DNA of 64,000 bases from Actinoallomurus iriomotensis (GCF_030269445.1 NZ_BSTJ01000018.1:1-64000), one strand, 5' to 3'. Shown: positions 19,481-29,109, counted from the stretch's first letter. The notes: generated from the letters alone by a model not told the origin. Translations and numbers: made by a program.

Positions 19481-20494
19481 CTACTCCTGCGCCTGGCCCG
19501 ACGTGATCCGGCTGATGATCAGGGCGATCAGGATGATCGCGCCGTTCAGCGCGTTGATCCACTGGGCCGGGACACCGGCCAGGGTCAGCACGTTCTGGAT
19601 CATGTAGAGCAGCAGGATGCCGGTGAAGGCGCCGAAGACCGTGCCGCGCCCGCCGTTCAGCGACACGCCGCCGATGACCGCCGCCGCGAACACCGTGAAG
19701 ATCGCGCCGTTGCCCTGGCTGGCGGCGACCGACGCGAGACGGCCGGTGAGGAGCAGGCCGCCGAGCGCGGCGAGCACGCTGCCGAGCACGAGCGTGGACC
19801 ACAGCACCCTGTCGACCCGGATGCCGGCCGCGCGCGATGCGTCGGCGTTGCCGCCGACGGCGTACAGCGACCGGCCGAACCGCGTGTAGCCGGTCACCAC
19901 GATCGCGACGGCGTACAGGATCAGGCAGATCCAGACCGAGGCCGGCAGGCCGATCCACACGGCGTTGCCCAGGTAGATCATCGAGCTCGGCAGGTTGAAG
20001 AACGTCTTGCCGCCGGTGATGCCGGTGAGCAGGCCCCGCAGCACGATGAGCATGCCGAGCGTGACGATGAAGCCGTTGAGGCGGAACCGCACGATCAGCA
20101 GGCCGTTCACCGTGCCGATGACCGCGCCGACGACCAGCGTCAGCGGGATCGACCAGGCGCCGGACAGCCAGCCGAGGCCGTGGGCGACGCCGGGCGCGAG
20201 CGTCAGCCACGCCGCGATGCCCGGCGCGAGGCCGAATGTCGACTCCAGCGACAGGTCCATCCGCCCGCAGATCAGCACGAGCGCCTCGGCCAGTACCAGC
20301 AGCGAGATCTCCGACTGCTGCTGCAGCACGTTGACGAGGTTGTCCCAGTGCAGGAACACCGGGCTGACGAAGTAGCCGACGATCGCGATCACGATGATCG
20401 CCGGCACCAGCGCGAGGTCACGTAGGCGCGCCAGCCGGGGCGCGGCGATCCGGCTCCCGGCCGGTGCGGCGACGACCGTCTCAGTTTCCGTCAC
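19481..20494 (-). CDS. Sugar ABC transporter permease (RbsC-like)
   Basis: 337 residues with about 8-10 hydrophobic segments and the conserved loop FGRSLYAVGGNADASRAAGI of monosaccharide (CUT2) permeases. It starts inside the end of the ATPase gene (14-bp overlap). As in ribose-type systems, two copies should form the channel with the double ATPase and the lipoprotein binding protein encoded upstream. Likely substrate L-fucose or a related 6-deoxyhexose, from context. Confidence 0.92.
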   Translation of the reverse strand: MTETETVVAAPAGSRIAAPRLARLRDLALVPAIIVIAIVGYFVSPVFLHWDNLVNVLQQQSEISLLVLAEALVLICGRMDLSLESTFGLAPGIAAWLTLAPGVAHGLGWLSGAWSIPLTLVVGAVIGTVNGLLIVRFRLNGFIVTLGMLIVLRGLLTGITGGKTFFNLPSSMIYLGNAVWIGLPASVWICLILYAVAIVVTGYTRFGRSLYAVGGNADASRAAGIRVDRVLWSTLVLGSVLAALGGLLLTGRLASVAASQGNGAIFTVFAAAVIGGVSLNGGRGTVFGAFTGILLLYMIQNVLTLAGVPAQWINALNGAIILIALIISRITSGQAQE

Positions 20495-22031
20495 GGATGC
20501 CCTCCATTGCGGCGATCAGCTCGTGGTCGGCCCAGCCCCGGGGCATCTCGGTGACGATCTCGCCCTTGAACAGGACGATCACCCGGTCGCACGGCCGCAG
20601 GTCGTCGAGGTCGTCGGAGACGACGAGCACGCCGGCGCCGTGCGCGGCGGCGTCCGAGGCCGCGCCGAGCAGCGTCTCCTTGGCCCGTACGTCGACGCCG
20701 GCGGTCGGCTGGAGCAGCACCAGCGCCGTCGGGTCGCCCGCGAGCGCGCGGGCCATGACGACCTTCTGCTGGTTCCCGCCGGACAGTGCGGCGACGGGCT
20801 GCCCGGGGCCGGCCGCCTTGATGGTCAGCCGCTCGATCGCCTCGGCGCCGAGCCGGTCGCGCCGCCGCGCGCCGACGAACCCGAACCGGCCGAGCCGCTC
20901 GGGCACGGTCAGCGTGGCGTTCTCGGCGATGGACAGCTCCGGGACGAGGCCCTCGCGGTGGCGGTCCTGCGGGACGAACCCGGCGCCGGCCCGCAGCGCG
21001 GCGGGCACGCTGCCCGGCCGGGGCCGTACGCCGCCGATCTCGACGGTGCCGGACCCGGCGCGGCGCAGGCCGACGATGGCCTCGCCGACGGCCATCTTCC
21101 CCGAGCCGCCGGACCCGGCCAGCCCGACGATCTCGCCGGCCGCGACCGTCAGGGACACGTCGTGGAAGGCGCCCGGCAGGCCGAGGCCGTCGACCCGCAG
21201 CGCCGGTGTGGCGCCCTCCGGCGGGGCCGGGCGTTCGGCGGGCGGCTCGATCAGGCCGGTCGCCTCTCCGGTCATCGCGGCGACGAGCGCCGGCTTGTCC
21301 AGCTCGGCCACGGGCGAGGTGACGATGTGGCGCGCGTCGCGCATCACCGTGACGGTGTCGCACACCTCGTACACCTCGTCGAGGTGGTGGCTGATGAACA
21401 GGAACGTCACCCCGGCCTCGCGCAGCGACCGCATGCGGGTGAACAGCCGCTCGATCGCGCTGCCGTCGAGCTGCGCGGTCGGCTCGTCCAGGATGATGAA
21501 GCGGGAGCCGTGCGACAGCGCCCGCGCGATCTCCACGAGCTGGCGGTGTTCGACGCTGAGCCGCTCGGCCGGGGCCCGTACGTCGACGTCGACCTCCCAG
21601 GCGTCGAGGAGCTCGCGGGCCCGGCGGCGCAGCCCGCCCCAGGAGATCAGCCCCGACCCCTGCCTGTTCAAGCCCTGCCTATTCAAGAAAAGGTTCTCGG
21701 CGACGGACAACGAGGGGATGACGGTGGACCGCTGGTAGACGCAGGCGACACGGCTTCGCCACGCCTCGCGGTCGGCCACCGGCGGCGCGGGCTCGCCGCC
21801 GAACTCCACCGATCCGGAGTCCGGCGGCACCAGGCCGGTCAGGACCGACACGAGCGTCGACTTGCCCGCGCCGTTGCGGCCGACGAGCGCGTGCACCTGC
21901 CCGCCGGTCACCTCCAGCGACACCTCATCCAGCGCGACGGTCACTCCGAACCGCTTGCTGATCGCGTGTGCCGCCGCGACCGGCCGTGTCGTCTCCGCAC
22001 GGCCGGCCGGGGCGCCTTCGGGAGCCGTCAT
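20481..22031 (-). CDS. Sugar ABC transporter ATP-binding protein (two fused ATPase halves)
   Basis: 516 residues with tandem ABC domains, typical of CUT2 importers (RbsA-like). The first half has Walker A GRNGAGKST, an unusual signature LSVEHRQLVEIARAL and Walker B IILDEPTAQLD. The second half has a degenerate Walker A, GSGGSGKMA, with signature LSGGNQQKV and LVLLQPTAGVD, so hydrolysis is probably asymmetric, as is common in this family. Residues near 100 carry a five-residue repeat (NRQGL then NRQGS). Start ATG 22031 overlaps the stop of the binding-protein gene. Confidence 0.92.
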   Translation of the reverse strand: MTAPEGAPAGRAETTRPVAAAHAISKRFGVTVALDEVSLEVTGGQVHALVGRNGAGKSTLVSVLTGLVPPDSGSVEFGGEPAPPVADREAWRSRVACVYQRSTVIPSLSVAENLFLNRQGLNRQGSGLISWGGLRRRARELLDAWEVDVDVRAPAERLSVEHRQLVEIARALSHGSRFIILDEPTAQLDGSAIERLFTRMRSLREAGVTFLFISHHLDEVYEVCDTVTVMRDARHIVTSPVAELDKPALVAAMTGEATGLIEPPAERPAPPEGATPALRVDGLGLPGAFHDVSLTVAAGEIVGLAGSGGSGKMAVGEAIVGLRRAGSGTVEIGGVRPRPGSVPAALRAGAGFVPQDRHREGLVPELSIAENATLTVPERLGRFGFVGARRRDRLGAEAIERLTIKAAGPGQPVAALSGGNQQKVVMARALAGDPTALVLLQPTAGVDVRAKETLLGAASDAAAHGAGVLVVSDDLDDLRPCDRVIVLFKGEIVTEMPRGWADHELIAAMEGIRDGN

Positions 22032-23074
22032 TTGATCTGGTTGCCCCAGAGCGAGGGGTCGGTGGACTTCAGCGAGCCCGGGTAGGACCCGTCCTTGGTG
22101 ACCAGCGGCGCGGGCAGCTGGTCCTCCAGCACGCCGGGCCGCGGCGCGACGATCGTCGAGCCGTGGTCGGTCTTGCCGGGGGCGAACTTCTGCCCGGCGA
22201 TGGCGGCCTTCACGTAGAACAGCGCGTACTTGGCGTACAGGTCGGCGGGCTGGGACACGGTCGCGTCGATCTGCCCGGCGGCGATCGCCTTCATCTCCTC
22301 GGGGATGCCGTCATTGGAGATGATCGCGATGTGCTTGGGGTCGCCCGGCGGGACCAGCAGGCCCTTCTGCTTGAGCACGTTCAGCGTGGGGGCGAGGAAC
22401 GCGCCGCCGGCCTGCATGTAGATCCCGTTGATGTCGGGGTTCGCGGCGAGCGCGGTCTGCAGCTTGTTCGCCCCGACGTCGCCCTTCCACTCGGTGGGCA
22501 GGCCGATGACCTTGATGTTCTTGTAGTTCTGCGCCATGCACTGGTTGAAGGCGTCGGTACGGTCGCGGCCGTTGATCGAGGCCAGGTCGCCCTCCAGCAT
22601 GGCGACCTTGCCCTTGCCCTTCAGCGTGTCGCCGAGGAACTTGCAGGCCTTCTGCCCGTACGCCACGTTGTCGGCGCGGACGACCATGTACACGTCGCCC
22701 TTGTCGGGCCGGGTGTCGACGCTGACGACGGGGATCTTCTTCTGCTTGAGCTGGCTGAGGGTGGGGGCGACCGCGGCGGTGTCCTGCGGGGCGAGGACGA
22801 CGCCCTTCACCCCCTGGCCGATGAGCGTCTGGACGTTGGCGGTGAGCTTGGCGATGTCGTTCTCGGAGTTGGTCGTCTTCAGGTCGAGGCCGAGCTGCTT
22901 GCCGAACTGCGGAACGTACTTGATGTAGGAGTTCCAGAAGTCGGTGTCCGAGCGGGGGTAGTCGACTCCGACGATCTTGCCGCCTCCGCCGCCACCACTG
23001 TTGTCGTTGCAGGCCGACACCAGCAACGCGGCGGCGGCGAGCGAGGCGCAGGCCGCGAGGGTCTTCCGCTTCAT
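22028..23074 (-). CDS. Sugar ABC transporter substrate-binding lipoprotein
   Basis: 348 residues. Lipoprotein signal MKRKTLAACASLAAAALLVSAC with acylated Cys22, then a glycine-rich linker and a periplasmic-binding-protein-like sugar-binding fold (IVGVDYPRSDTDFWNSYI; later VKGVVLAPQDTAA). It belongs with the double ATPase and permease downstream; its stop overlaps the ATPase start. Ligand is not readable directly; L-fucose is inferred from the enzymes around it. Confidence 0.92.
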   Translation of the reverse strand: MKRKTLAACASLAAAALLVSACNDNSGGGGGGKIVGVDYPRSDTDFWNSYIKYVPQFGKQLGLDLKTTNSENDIAKLTANVQTLIGQGVKGVVLAPQDTAAVAPTLSQLKQKKIPVVSVDTRPDKGDVYMVVRADNVAYGQKACKFLGDTLKGKGKVAMLEGDLASINGRDRTDAFNQCMAQNYKNIKVIGLPTEWKGDVGANKLQTALAANPDINGIYMQAGGAFLAPTLNVLKQKGLLVPPGDPKHIAIISNDGIPEEMKAIAAGQIDATVSQPADLYAKYALFYVKAAIAGQKFAPGKTDHGSTIVAPRPGVLEDQLPAPLVTKDGSYPGSLKSTDPSLWGNQIK

Positions 23075-23085
23075 CGCGATTCCTC

Positions 23086-23832
23086 TCAGGAGTTGTCCGG
23101 TCGCAGTCGCAGGCCGTCCATGCCCCCGTCGACCGCCAGCGCCGTTCCTGTCGTCGCCGAGGCGAGCGGGCTGGCCAGGTAGGCGATCGCCGCGGCGACC
23201 TCCTGCGCGCTGACCAGGCGCCCGGTCGGCTGGCGGGCCGCCAGCGCGGCCCGTTCCGCTTCGGGATCGTCGGCCGCGTCCAGCAGCCGGCCGATCCACG
23301 GTGTGTCCGCCGTTCCGGGGTTCACGCAGGTGACGCGGATCCCCTCCCGCAGGTGGTCCGCGGCCATCGCGCGGGTGAGCGACAGCACGGCGCCCTTGGT
23401 CGCCGAGTACAGCGCCCGGCTCGGCAGGCCGGCGGTGGCCGCGATCGAGCAGGTGTTGACGATCGCGCCGTGCTCGGACCGGCGCAGGTACGGCAGGGCG
23501 GCCCGGCTCACCCGCACCATGCCGAACAGGTTCACGTCGAAGACGTTGCGCCACTCGTCGTCGTCGTTGTCCTCGACCGTGCCCTGCGCGCCGATGCCCG
23601 CGTTGTTGACGAGGACGTCGAGGCCGCCGAGGTGCCCGGCCGCGTCCTCGACCGCCGCGCGGACCTGCGCGTCGTCCCGTACGTCCGCCTTGAGCCCGTA
23701 CAGCGGCTCGGGCGGGCCGGACAGGTCGAGGCAGGCGACGGAGGCGCCGCGTTCGGCGAGCAGCTGCGCGGTGGCGAGCCCGATGCCGGACGCACCTCCG
23801 GTGACGAGCGCTCTCATGCCGGTGAACTCCAC
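23086..23832 (-). CDS. SDR dehydrogenase, probable 2-keto-3-deoxy-L-fuconate dehydrogenase
   Basis: 248 residues of a classical short-chain dehydrogenase: NAD loop TGGASGIG, NNAG motif, and catalytic Tyr-Lys in LYSATKGAVLSL. Start is GTG 23832, one base past the dehydratase stop. In the non-phosphorylating L-fucose route, this enzyme oxidises 2-keto-3-deoxy-L-fuconate to the 2,4-diketo acid. Position between the dehydratase and the importer genes in one co-directional run supports this. Confidence 0.83.
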   Translation of the reverse strand: MEFTGMRALVTGGASGIGLATAQLLAERGASVACLDLSGPPEPLYGLKADVRDDAQVRAAVEDAAGHLGGLDVLVNNAGIGAQGTVEDNDDDEWRNVFDVNLFGMVRVSRAALPYLRRSEHGAIVNTCSIAATAGLPSRALYSATKGAVLSLTRAMAADHLREGIRVTCVNPGTADTPWIGRLLDAADDPEAERAALAARQPTGRLVSAQEVAAAIAYLASPLASATTGTALAVDGGMDGLRLRPDNS

Positions 23833-23833
23833 G

Positions 23834-25117
23834 TCATGACCTCCAGACGGGGCCGTCGGGATAGGCGTACTCGGCTCGGCTCTCGGCCTTGATCTCGGCC
23901 GACATCCCGGGGGCGTCCGGCACGAGGTAGTGGCCGTCGCGCACCCGTACGGGGTCGGTGAAGTGCTCGTGCAGGTGGTCGACGTACTCGATCGCGCGGT
24001 CCTCGGTGGAGCCGCTGACCGCGAGATGGTCGAACATCGACAGGTGCTGGACGACCTCGCACAGGCCGACGCCGCCGGCGTGCGGGCAGACCGGCACGCC
24101 GTACTTGGCGGCGAGCAGCAGGATCGCGACGTTCTCGGTGACGCCGGAGACCCGGCAGGCGTCGAGCTGCAGGAAGTCGATCGCGTCGGCCTGGAGCATC
24201 TGCTTGAAGATCACCCGGTTGGCGACGTGCTCGCCGGTCGCGACCCGCACCGGGCGCACGCCCGTACGGATCGCGGCGTGGCCGAGGACGTCGTCGGGAC
24301 TGGTCGGCTCCTCGATCCACCACGGGTCGTACGGTTCGAGCGCCCTGACCCACGCGATGGCCTGCTCGACGTCCCAGCGCTGGTTGGCGTCGATCGCGAT
24401 CCGGATGTCCGGGCCGACCGCCTCGCGGGCCAGGCGCATGCGGCGTAGGTCGTCGTCCAGGTCGCTGCCGACCTTGAGCTTGATCAGGGTGAAGCCCTCA
24501 GCGACCGCCTCGCGGGAGAGGCGGACGAGCTTGTCGTCGGTGTAGCCGAGCCAGCCGGGCGTGGTCGCGTACGCCGGGTAGCCGGTGGCGAGCAGCGCGG
24601 CCTCGCGTTCGGCCCGACCGTTCCGTGCCGTCCGGAGCAGGTCGAGGGCCTCGTCCGGGCGCAGTGCGTCGGTGAGGTACCGCCAGTCGACCAGGTCGAC
24701 GACCTGCTCGGGCGACAGGTCCGCCAGCAGCCGCCAGACCGGCGCGCCCGCCACGCGCCCGGCCAGGTCGAACGCGGCGTTGATCAGGGCGGCGGCGGCC
24801 ATGTGCACGACGCCCTTCTCCGGGCCGAGCCAGCGCATGTGCGAGTCGTGGGTCAGCCGCCGGGCGAACTCCCCAAGGTCGGCCGGGTCCAGCTCACGGC
24901 CCACGATGAGGGGCGCGTACGCCTCGATCGCCGCCGTGCACAGCTCGGTGCCGCGCCCGATGGTGAAGCAGAAGCCGTGACCCTCCGCGCCCGTGTCGGT
25001 GTGCAGCACGACGTACGCGGCGGAGTAGTCGGGGTCGGGGTTCATGGCGTCGGAGCCGTCGAGCCGGCGCGAGGTCGGGAACCGGACGTCGTGGACGTCG
25101 AGCGCGGTGACCTTCAT
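23834..25117 (-). CDS. L-fuconate dehydratase (enolase superfamily)
   Basis: 427 residues. The N-terminus has [19 protein letters not shown] and the hallmark FTIGRGTEL of L-fuconate dehydratases. Catalytic features of the mandelate-racemase group are present: KxK in LIKLKVGSD, metal ligands in [15 protein letters not shown] and TGEH, and His in [11 protein letters not shown]. It dehydrates L-fuconate to 2-keto-3-deoxy-L-fuconate. ATG 25117 overlaps the FAH stop (ATGA). This is the most specific marker for an L-fucose pathway in the operon. Confidence 0.92.
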   Translation of the reverse strand: MKVTALDVHDVRFPTSRRLDGSDAMNPDPDYSAAYVVLHTDTGAEGHGFCFTIGRGTELCTAAIEAYAPLIVGRELDPADLGEFARRLTHDSHMRWLGPEKGVVHMAAAALINAAFDLAGRVAGAPVWRLLADLSPEQVVDLVDWRYLTDALRPDEALDLLRTARNGRAEREAALLATGYPAYATTPGWLGYTDDKLVRLSREAVAEGFTLIKLKVGSDLDDDLRRMRLAREAVGPDIRIAIDANQRWDVEQAIAWVRALEPYDPWWIEEPTSPDDVLGHAAIRTGVRPVRVATGEHVANRVIFKQMLQADAIDFLQLDACRVSGVTENVAILLLAAKYGVPVCPHAGGVGLCEVVQHLSMFDHLAVSGSTEDRAIEYVDHLHEHFTDPVRVRDGHYLVPDAPGMSAEIKAESRAEYAYPDGPVWRS

Positions 25118-25953
25118 GCCAGCCTCTGCCGCTGCCGGCCGAGCCCGTCGATCTCCAGCTCGACGACGTCGCCCGTGCGGAGGTACGAGGTGCCGGGGCG
25201 GCCCATCGCGACTCCGGCCGGGGTTCCGGTGTTGATGACGTCGCCGGGGTCGAGCACCATGAACTGGCTGAGGTACCAGATCAGGTGGTCGATCCCGAAG
25301 ATCATGTTCTTGGTGTTGCCGTCCTGGCGCAGCTCTCCGTTGACCCAGAGCCGCAGGCCGAGGTTCTGCGGGTCGGGGACCTCGTCGGCGGTGACGAGGT
25401 GGGGCCCGAGCGGGTTGAACGTCTCGCACGACTTGCCCTTGTCCCAGGTGCCGCCACGTTCGAGCTGGTACTCCCGCTCGGAGACGTCGTTGGCGATCGC
25501 GTAGCCCGCGATGAGGGCGCGCGCCTCGTCCGGCGAGTCGAGGTAGCGGGCGCGGCCCTTCAGCACGACGGCGAGCTCGACCTCGTAGTCGGTCTTGGTG
25601 CTGCCGCGCGGGATGAGGACGTCGTCGTCGGGGCCGACGACGGTGTTGACGGCCTTCATGAAGATGATCGGCTCGGCCGGGATCTCGGCGCCGGTCTCCT
25701 CCGCGTGGTCGCGGTAGTTCAGGCCGATGCAGACGACCTTGCCGGGCCGTGCGACGGGGGCGCCGACCCGCTTGGTGTTCTGGATCCGGGGCAGCTCACC
25801 CGCCTCGTACGCGGCCCGCAGGTCGTCCAGGCCGGTCGCGAGGAAGGCGGGGTCGATGTCGCGGGTCACGCCGGACAGGTCGAGGAGCGTCCCGTCCTCG
25901 GCCAGGATCGCGGGCCGTTCGGCACCTTCCGGTCCGACACGCAGCAGCTTCAC
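25114..25953 (-). CDS. Fumarylacetoacetate hydrolase-family protein, probable 2,4-diketo-3-deoxy-L-fuconate hydrolase
   Basis: 279 residues from GTG 25953, preceded by AGGAAGGA. The FAH fold shows [19 protein letters not shown], and [12 protein letters not shown] with the metal-binding glutamates, and [13 protein letters not shown]-type enzymes split the 2,4-diketo acid of fucose or rhamnose breakdown into pyruvate and L-lactate. First gene of the operon, next to the divergent regulator. It supplies the L-lactate that lutABC, last in the unit, can oxidise. Confidence 0.88.
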   Translation of the reverse strand: MKLLRVGPEGAERPAILAEDGTLLDLSGVTRDIDPAFLATGLDDLRAAYEAGELPRIQNTKRVGAPVARPGKVVCIGLNYRDHAEETGAEIPAEPIIFMKAVNTVVGPDDDVLIPRGSTKTDYEVELAVVLKGRARYLDSPDEARALIAGYAIANDVSEREYQLERGGTWDKGKSCETFNPLGPHLVTADEVPDPQNLGLRLWVNGELRQDGNTKNMIFGIDHLIWYLSQFMVLDPGDVINTGTPAGVAMGRPGTSYLRTGDVVELEIDGLGRQRQRLA

Positions 25954-25980
25954 GGAGCCGTCCTTCCTGGATCGGTTACT

Positions 25981-26095
25981 GGTCCGACCTCTGACCGAGT
26001 CATCGGACCATTCATACGGACATGACACCATCAACCGCCGATCTTCTGGCAATACCTCGTTACTGACTTGTTACATTGTGCGGATTGGTCGGATC
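25981..26095. promoter_or_regulatory. Divergent promoter region with candidate GntR/FadR operators
   Basis: GGTCCGA (25981-25987) and its complement TCGGACC (26003-26009) form an inverted pair with a 15-bp spacer in front of the fucose operon. A related half, ATTGGTCGGATC (26084-26095), lies nearer the regulator gene. FadR-subfamily sites commonly contain TGGTCnGACCA-like elements. The region between the two start codons is AT-richer than its surroundings. Binding is inferred. Confidence 0.5.
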
Positions 26096-26143
26096 TGTCA
26101 CGCTCGTACAGAATGCAGATCAGGCGCAGGAACGGAGGAGCGA

Positions 26144-26863
26144 GTGCCGGATGAGACCGCCGCCAGGACCACGGTTACCGAGCGGGCGATCGAGGAGATC
26201 AAGGCCAAGATCGCGACCGGGGAGCTGGAACCTGGGCAGCGGTTGCCGACCGAACGCGACCTCGCGGCCGAACTCGGCCTGTCGCGCAGCTCGATGCGCG
26301 AGGCGATCCGCGCGCTGACCGTCATGGGCGTACTGGAGGCCCGGCACGGCGCCGGCATCTACGTCACCCGGCTGGAACCGGGCGACCTGCTGGAGACGTT
26401 CGGCGTGGTGGCGGAGATCTCGCGGGGCTCGACGCTGCTGCACCTCGTCCAGGTCCGCAAGATCCTCGAACCGGCGGCGGCCGCCGCCGCGGCGGCGCGC
26501 ATCGACGAGACCGGCCTGGCCCGCCTCCGCGCCGAGATGAACGCCATGGAGCGCGGCACGACCGCCGAGGAGATCGTCGGCCACGACCTGGAGTTCCACC
26601 GGATCATCACCGAGGCCGCCGCGAACCCGGTGCTGGCCGCGATCCTCGGCGGGCTGAACAGCCGTACGTTCCGCGCCCGGGTCTGGCGGGGGTACCGGGA
26701 GGACGGCGTGTTCCCGCGAACGTTCCACGAGCACGACCAGATCTACCGCGCCCTGGCCGAACGCGACCCGGACGGCGCCCGCGTCGCGGCGGCCGTCCAC
26801 ATCGGCGCGGTCGAGGAATGGGCCCGCCGCCAGGCGAACGAGGACCCGTCAGAGACCGAGTGA
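26144..26863 (+). CDS. GntR-family regulator (FCD/FadR subfamily)
   Basis: 239 residues from GTG 26144 with GGAGGAG before it. The N-terminal winged helix has PTERDLAAELGLSRSSMREAIRAL. The C-terminal FCD domain carries the metal-binding residues in HDLEFHRII and FHEHDQIYRAL. FCD regulators bind sugar acids or related carboxylates. It is divergent from the fucose catabolic operon and followed by a mutarotase, so it probably represses both units until a pathway acid accumulates. Confidence 0.9.
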   Translation: MPDETAARTTVTERAIEEIKAKIATGELEPGQRLPTERDLAAELGLSRSSMREAIRALTVMGVLEARHGAGIYVTRLEPGDLLETFGVVAEISRGSTLLHLVQVRKILEPAAAAAAAARIDETGLARLRAEMNAMERGTTAEEIVGHDLEFHRIITEAAANPVLAAILGGLNSRTFRARVWRGYREDGVFPRTFHEHDQIYRALAERDPDGARVAAAVHIGAVEEWARRQANEDPSETE

Positions 26864-26873
26864 AGGAGGATCG

Positions 26874-27191
26874 TTGCGGATCGCGCTGCACACACGCCTC
26901 GCACCGGGGCGTGAGGAGGAGTACGAAGAGGCCCACCGGTCGGTGCCGGCCGAACTCGTGGCCGCCATCAGGGCGGCGGGCGCCCACGACTGGACGATCT
27001 GGCGCGACGGCCTGGACCTGTTCCACGTGATCGACTGCGACGACTACGCGGCCATGCTCGCCGCCCTGGAGAACCTCCCGGTCAACGTCGCCTGGCAGGC
27101 ACGCATGGCGGGCTACCTCGACGTGATCCACGACTACTCGGACGCCGACCAGAGCCTCCCCGAGGTCTGGCGCCTCCCACCGGAAGCCTGA
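26874..27191 (+). CDS. L-rhamnose/L-fucose mutarotase family protein
   Basis: 105 residues, the usual RhaM length. Start TTG 26874 after AAGGAGG. The family pattern is visible: LHTRLAPGREEEYEEAHRSV, HDWTIWRDG, VAWQARMAGYLDV. RhaM-like enzymes interconvert alpha and beta anomers of 6-deoxyhexoses. It lies 10 bp behind the GntR gene, opposite the fucose operon, so L-fucose is the likelier substrate here, although RhaM homology points to rhamnose. Confidence 0.88.
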   Translation: MRIALHTRLAPGREEEYEEAHRSVPAELVAAIRAAGAHDWTIWRDGLDLFHVIDCDDYAAMLAALENLPVNVAWQARMAGYLDVIHDYSDADQSLPEVWRLPPEA

Positions 27192-27384
27192 CCTCCGCCC
27201 AACGGCCCGCCGAGCACGGTCCCCGCAGCGAGAAGGTTCGAAGTTTCCGCGAGCCGGGGTGGAGGTAGCCGCACTACGGATCGGGGGGCGGCCCCCAGCG
27301 ACTTCTCCGGGACGAGCCCTTAGCTTTCCCTAACATGAGCCTCAACGTCTTCCCCGCGTCACCGGGCGCGCTCACTCTCAGGGT

Positions 27385-27969
27385 ATGAGTTCGATGTCCG
27401 CGCTGATCACGGCCGTGTGGGCCGTCGCCGCGCTCTGGGCGGTCGCGGCCGTTCAGACCAGTTCGCTCGCCGTACGCCGGGGCCGGATGGCGGTGCGGCG
27501 GAACGCCTCCCGCGCTCGTGCGACGCTGCTCGCCGCGGCCGCCGCCGGGCCGCTCACCGCCGTCGCGAGCGCCTTCGTGTCGACGCCGCGCGCCCTGGCC
27601 GCCGCGCCGCTGCTGGTGGTTCCCGCCGCCGTGACTCTGGCGTGGGGCCTTCCGCGGCTGCGGGCTCTCGTGTCCGCCCTCGGCGACGATCCCTGGGGCC
27701 CGTCCGACCCGCGGACCCGGCGGGCCTCGGCCGAGCCCCGGCTCACCGTTCCCCCGCTCATCGCGCTGACCGGCGCGGTCATGGCCGTTCTGGTCCTGGC
27801 GGGCGGACTCGTCGCCGCACTGGTCGCGTACGGCCTGACCGCCGCGGTCACGGCGGCGCTCACGCTGTGGGCGCCGCGCCTCCGCGAGAACGCCACCCGC
27901 GCGGGCGTGCTGCGACGCGTCCTCATCCACACCGAGCGACTCCCCGCCACGGGCCGGGAGGCCGCCTGA
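27385..27969 (+). CDS. Small membrane protein of unknown function
   Basis: 194 residues, Ala/Leu/Val-rich, with about four to five hydrophobic segments (around 5-22, 45-62, 70-88, 122-142 and 140-158) separated by Arg-rich loops. ATG 27385, with a second in-frame ATG at 27394. I recognise no family motif. The 190 bp upstream holds no gene that I can see and is likely its promoter region. The next gene starts 100 bp downstream. The reading frame has strong third-position GC, so it is probably real. Confidence 0.6.
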   Translation: MSSMSALITAVWAVAALWAVAAVQTSSLAVRRGRMAVRRNASRARATLLAAAAAGPLTAVASAFVSTPRALAAAPLLVVPAAVTLAWGLPRLRALVSALGDDPWGPSDPRTRRASAEPRLTVPPLIALTGAVMAVLVLAGGLVAALVAYGLTAAVTAALTLWAPRLRENATRAGVLRRVLIHTERLPATGREAA

Positions 27970-28070
27970 ACCGCCCACCGCCGGGCACGGATCAGGGCCA
28001 CCCTGCAGGAATCGTTGGGGGCCGACGCGAGTTGCGGTCATCGGGAGCTGATCAGTATCGAAGGAGCATG

Positions 28071-29060
28071 ATGCGCGCTGCCGTCGTCAAGACGCCCGGC
28101 CCGGCCGAGTCGCTTGAGATCGTCGACGTGCCGGATCCCGTCCCTGCCCAGGGCGAGCTGTCGATCGACGTGGAATTCGCCGGAGTCGGCTTCGTCGACA
28201 CCCTGTTCCGCGCCGGCGTGTTCGCGTTGCCCACTCCGTTCGTCCCGGGGATCGAGGTCAGTGGGCGGGTACGCGAAGTCGGCGCCGGGGTGACCGGATT
28301 CGCGGTGGGGCAGCCGGTCGGCGCGCTGCTCAACGACTTCGGCCGAGGACCACGGGCCGGCGGCTACGCCGAGATCGCAGTCGCGCACGCCTCGATGGCG
28401 GTCCCCCTTCCCGAGGGCGCCGACCTCGCGGGCGTCGCGGGCGTCCTGGTCAACGGTGTCACCGCCTGGATGGCCCTGCACGACCTGGCCCGCCTCGGCG
28501 TTGACGACGATGTGCTCGTGCTGGGGGCGAGCGGAGGGCTCGGCAACACCATCAGCCGCCTGGCCGCGGTGCGTCCGGCCCGCCGGGTGATCGGCGTCGT
28601 CGGCAGTGAGGCCAGACGCGCATCCGCCGCCGAGGAGTGCACCGACGTGATCGTGGCAGCCGATCTCGCCGCGGCCGTCGACGAACTGACCGATGGCCGT
28701 GGTGTCGACGTCGTCGTCGACCCTGTCGGTGGCGAACTGCGCACCCGGGCGTTCGAACGGCTCGCTCCCTTCGGCCGTCTTCTCGTACTCGGCAACGCCA
28801 GTGGCCGGGATCCGGCCCTGTCGGGCGACGCGGTCTGGCACGGCACCCGGCAGCTGATCGGGCTCAGCCTCGGTACGGTCGCCCACCTTGTGCCCGAACA
28901 GGTCCAGACGGCGATCTCGGCCGTGGTCGGTTCGACGCACCGGGGCGTGCTCCGCGAGCCGGCTCCGTCGGTGGTACCGCTGGAGGACGTGGCCGGCGTC
29001 CACCGGGCGCTGGAGAACCGCTCCGCGCCACCCAAGACGGTGCTGGCCGTCGGACGCTGA
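28071..29060 (+). CDS. Quinone oxidoreductase-like zinc-free medium-chain dehydrogenase
   Basis: 329 residues. MDR fold: N-terminal GroES-like domain with FVPGIEVSGRVREVGAGV, nucleotide-binding loop VLGASGGLGNTISRLAA, and VVVDPVGGELRTRAFERL. It lacks the catalytic zinc cysteines of alcohol dehydrogenases, as in the NADPH:quinone oxidoreductase group. Two adjacent ATGs (28068 and 28071) follow AAGGAGC; the second has the better spacing. Substrate unknown. Confidence 0.88.
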   Translation: MRAAVVKTPGPAESLEIVDVPDPVPAQGELSIDVEFAGVGFVDTLFRAGVFALPTPFVPGIEVSGRVREVGAGVTGFAVGQPVGALLNDFGRGPRAGGYAEIAVAHASMAVPLPEGADLAGVAGVLVNGVTAWMALHDLARLGVDDDVLVLGASGGLGNTISRLAAVRPARRVIGVVGSEARRASAAEECTDVIVAADLAAAVDELTDGRGVDVVVDPVGGELRTRAFERLAPFGRLLVLGNASGRDPALSGDAVWHGTRQLIGLSLGTVAHLVPEQVQTAISAVVGSTHRGVLREPAPSVVPLEDVAGVHRALENRSAPPKTVLAVGR

Positions 29061-29109
29061 CGCCGGCGTCGCTCGCGCCCGGCACGGAACGAACCCCGGC
29101 GACCCCGAG

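Noticed and set aside
27225-27260. tRNA-like T-arm GGTTCGA around 27234
   Set aside because: No matching acceptor, D or anticodon stems could be folded around it.
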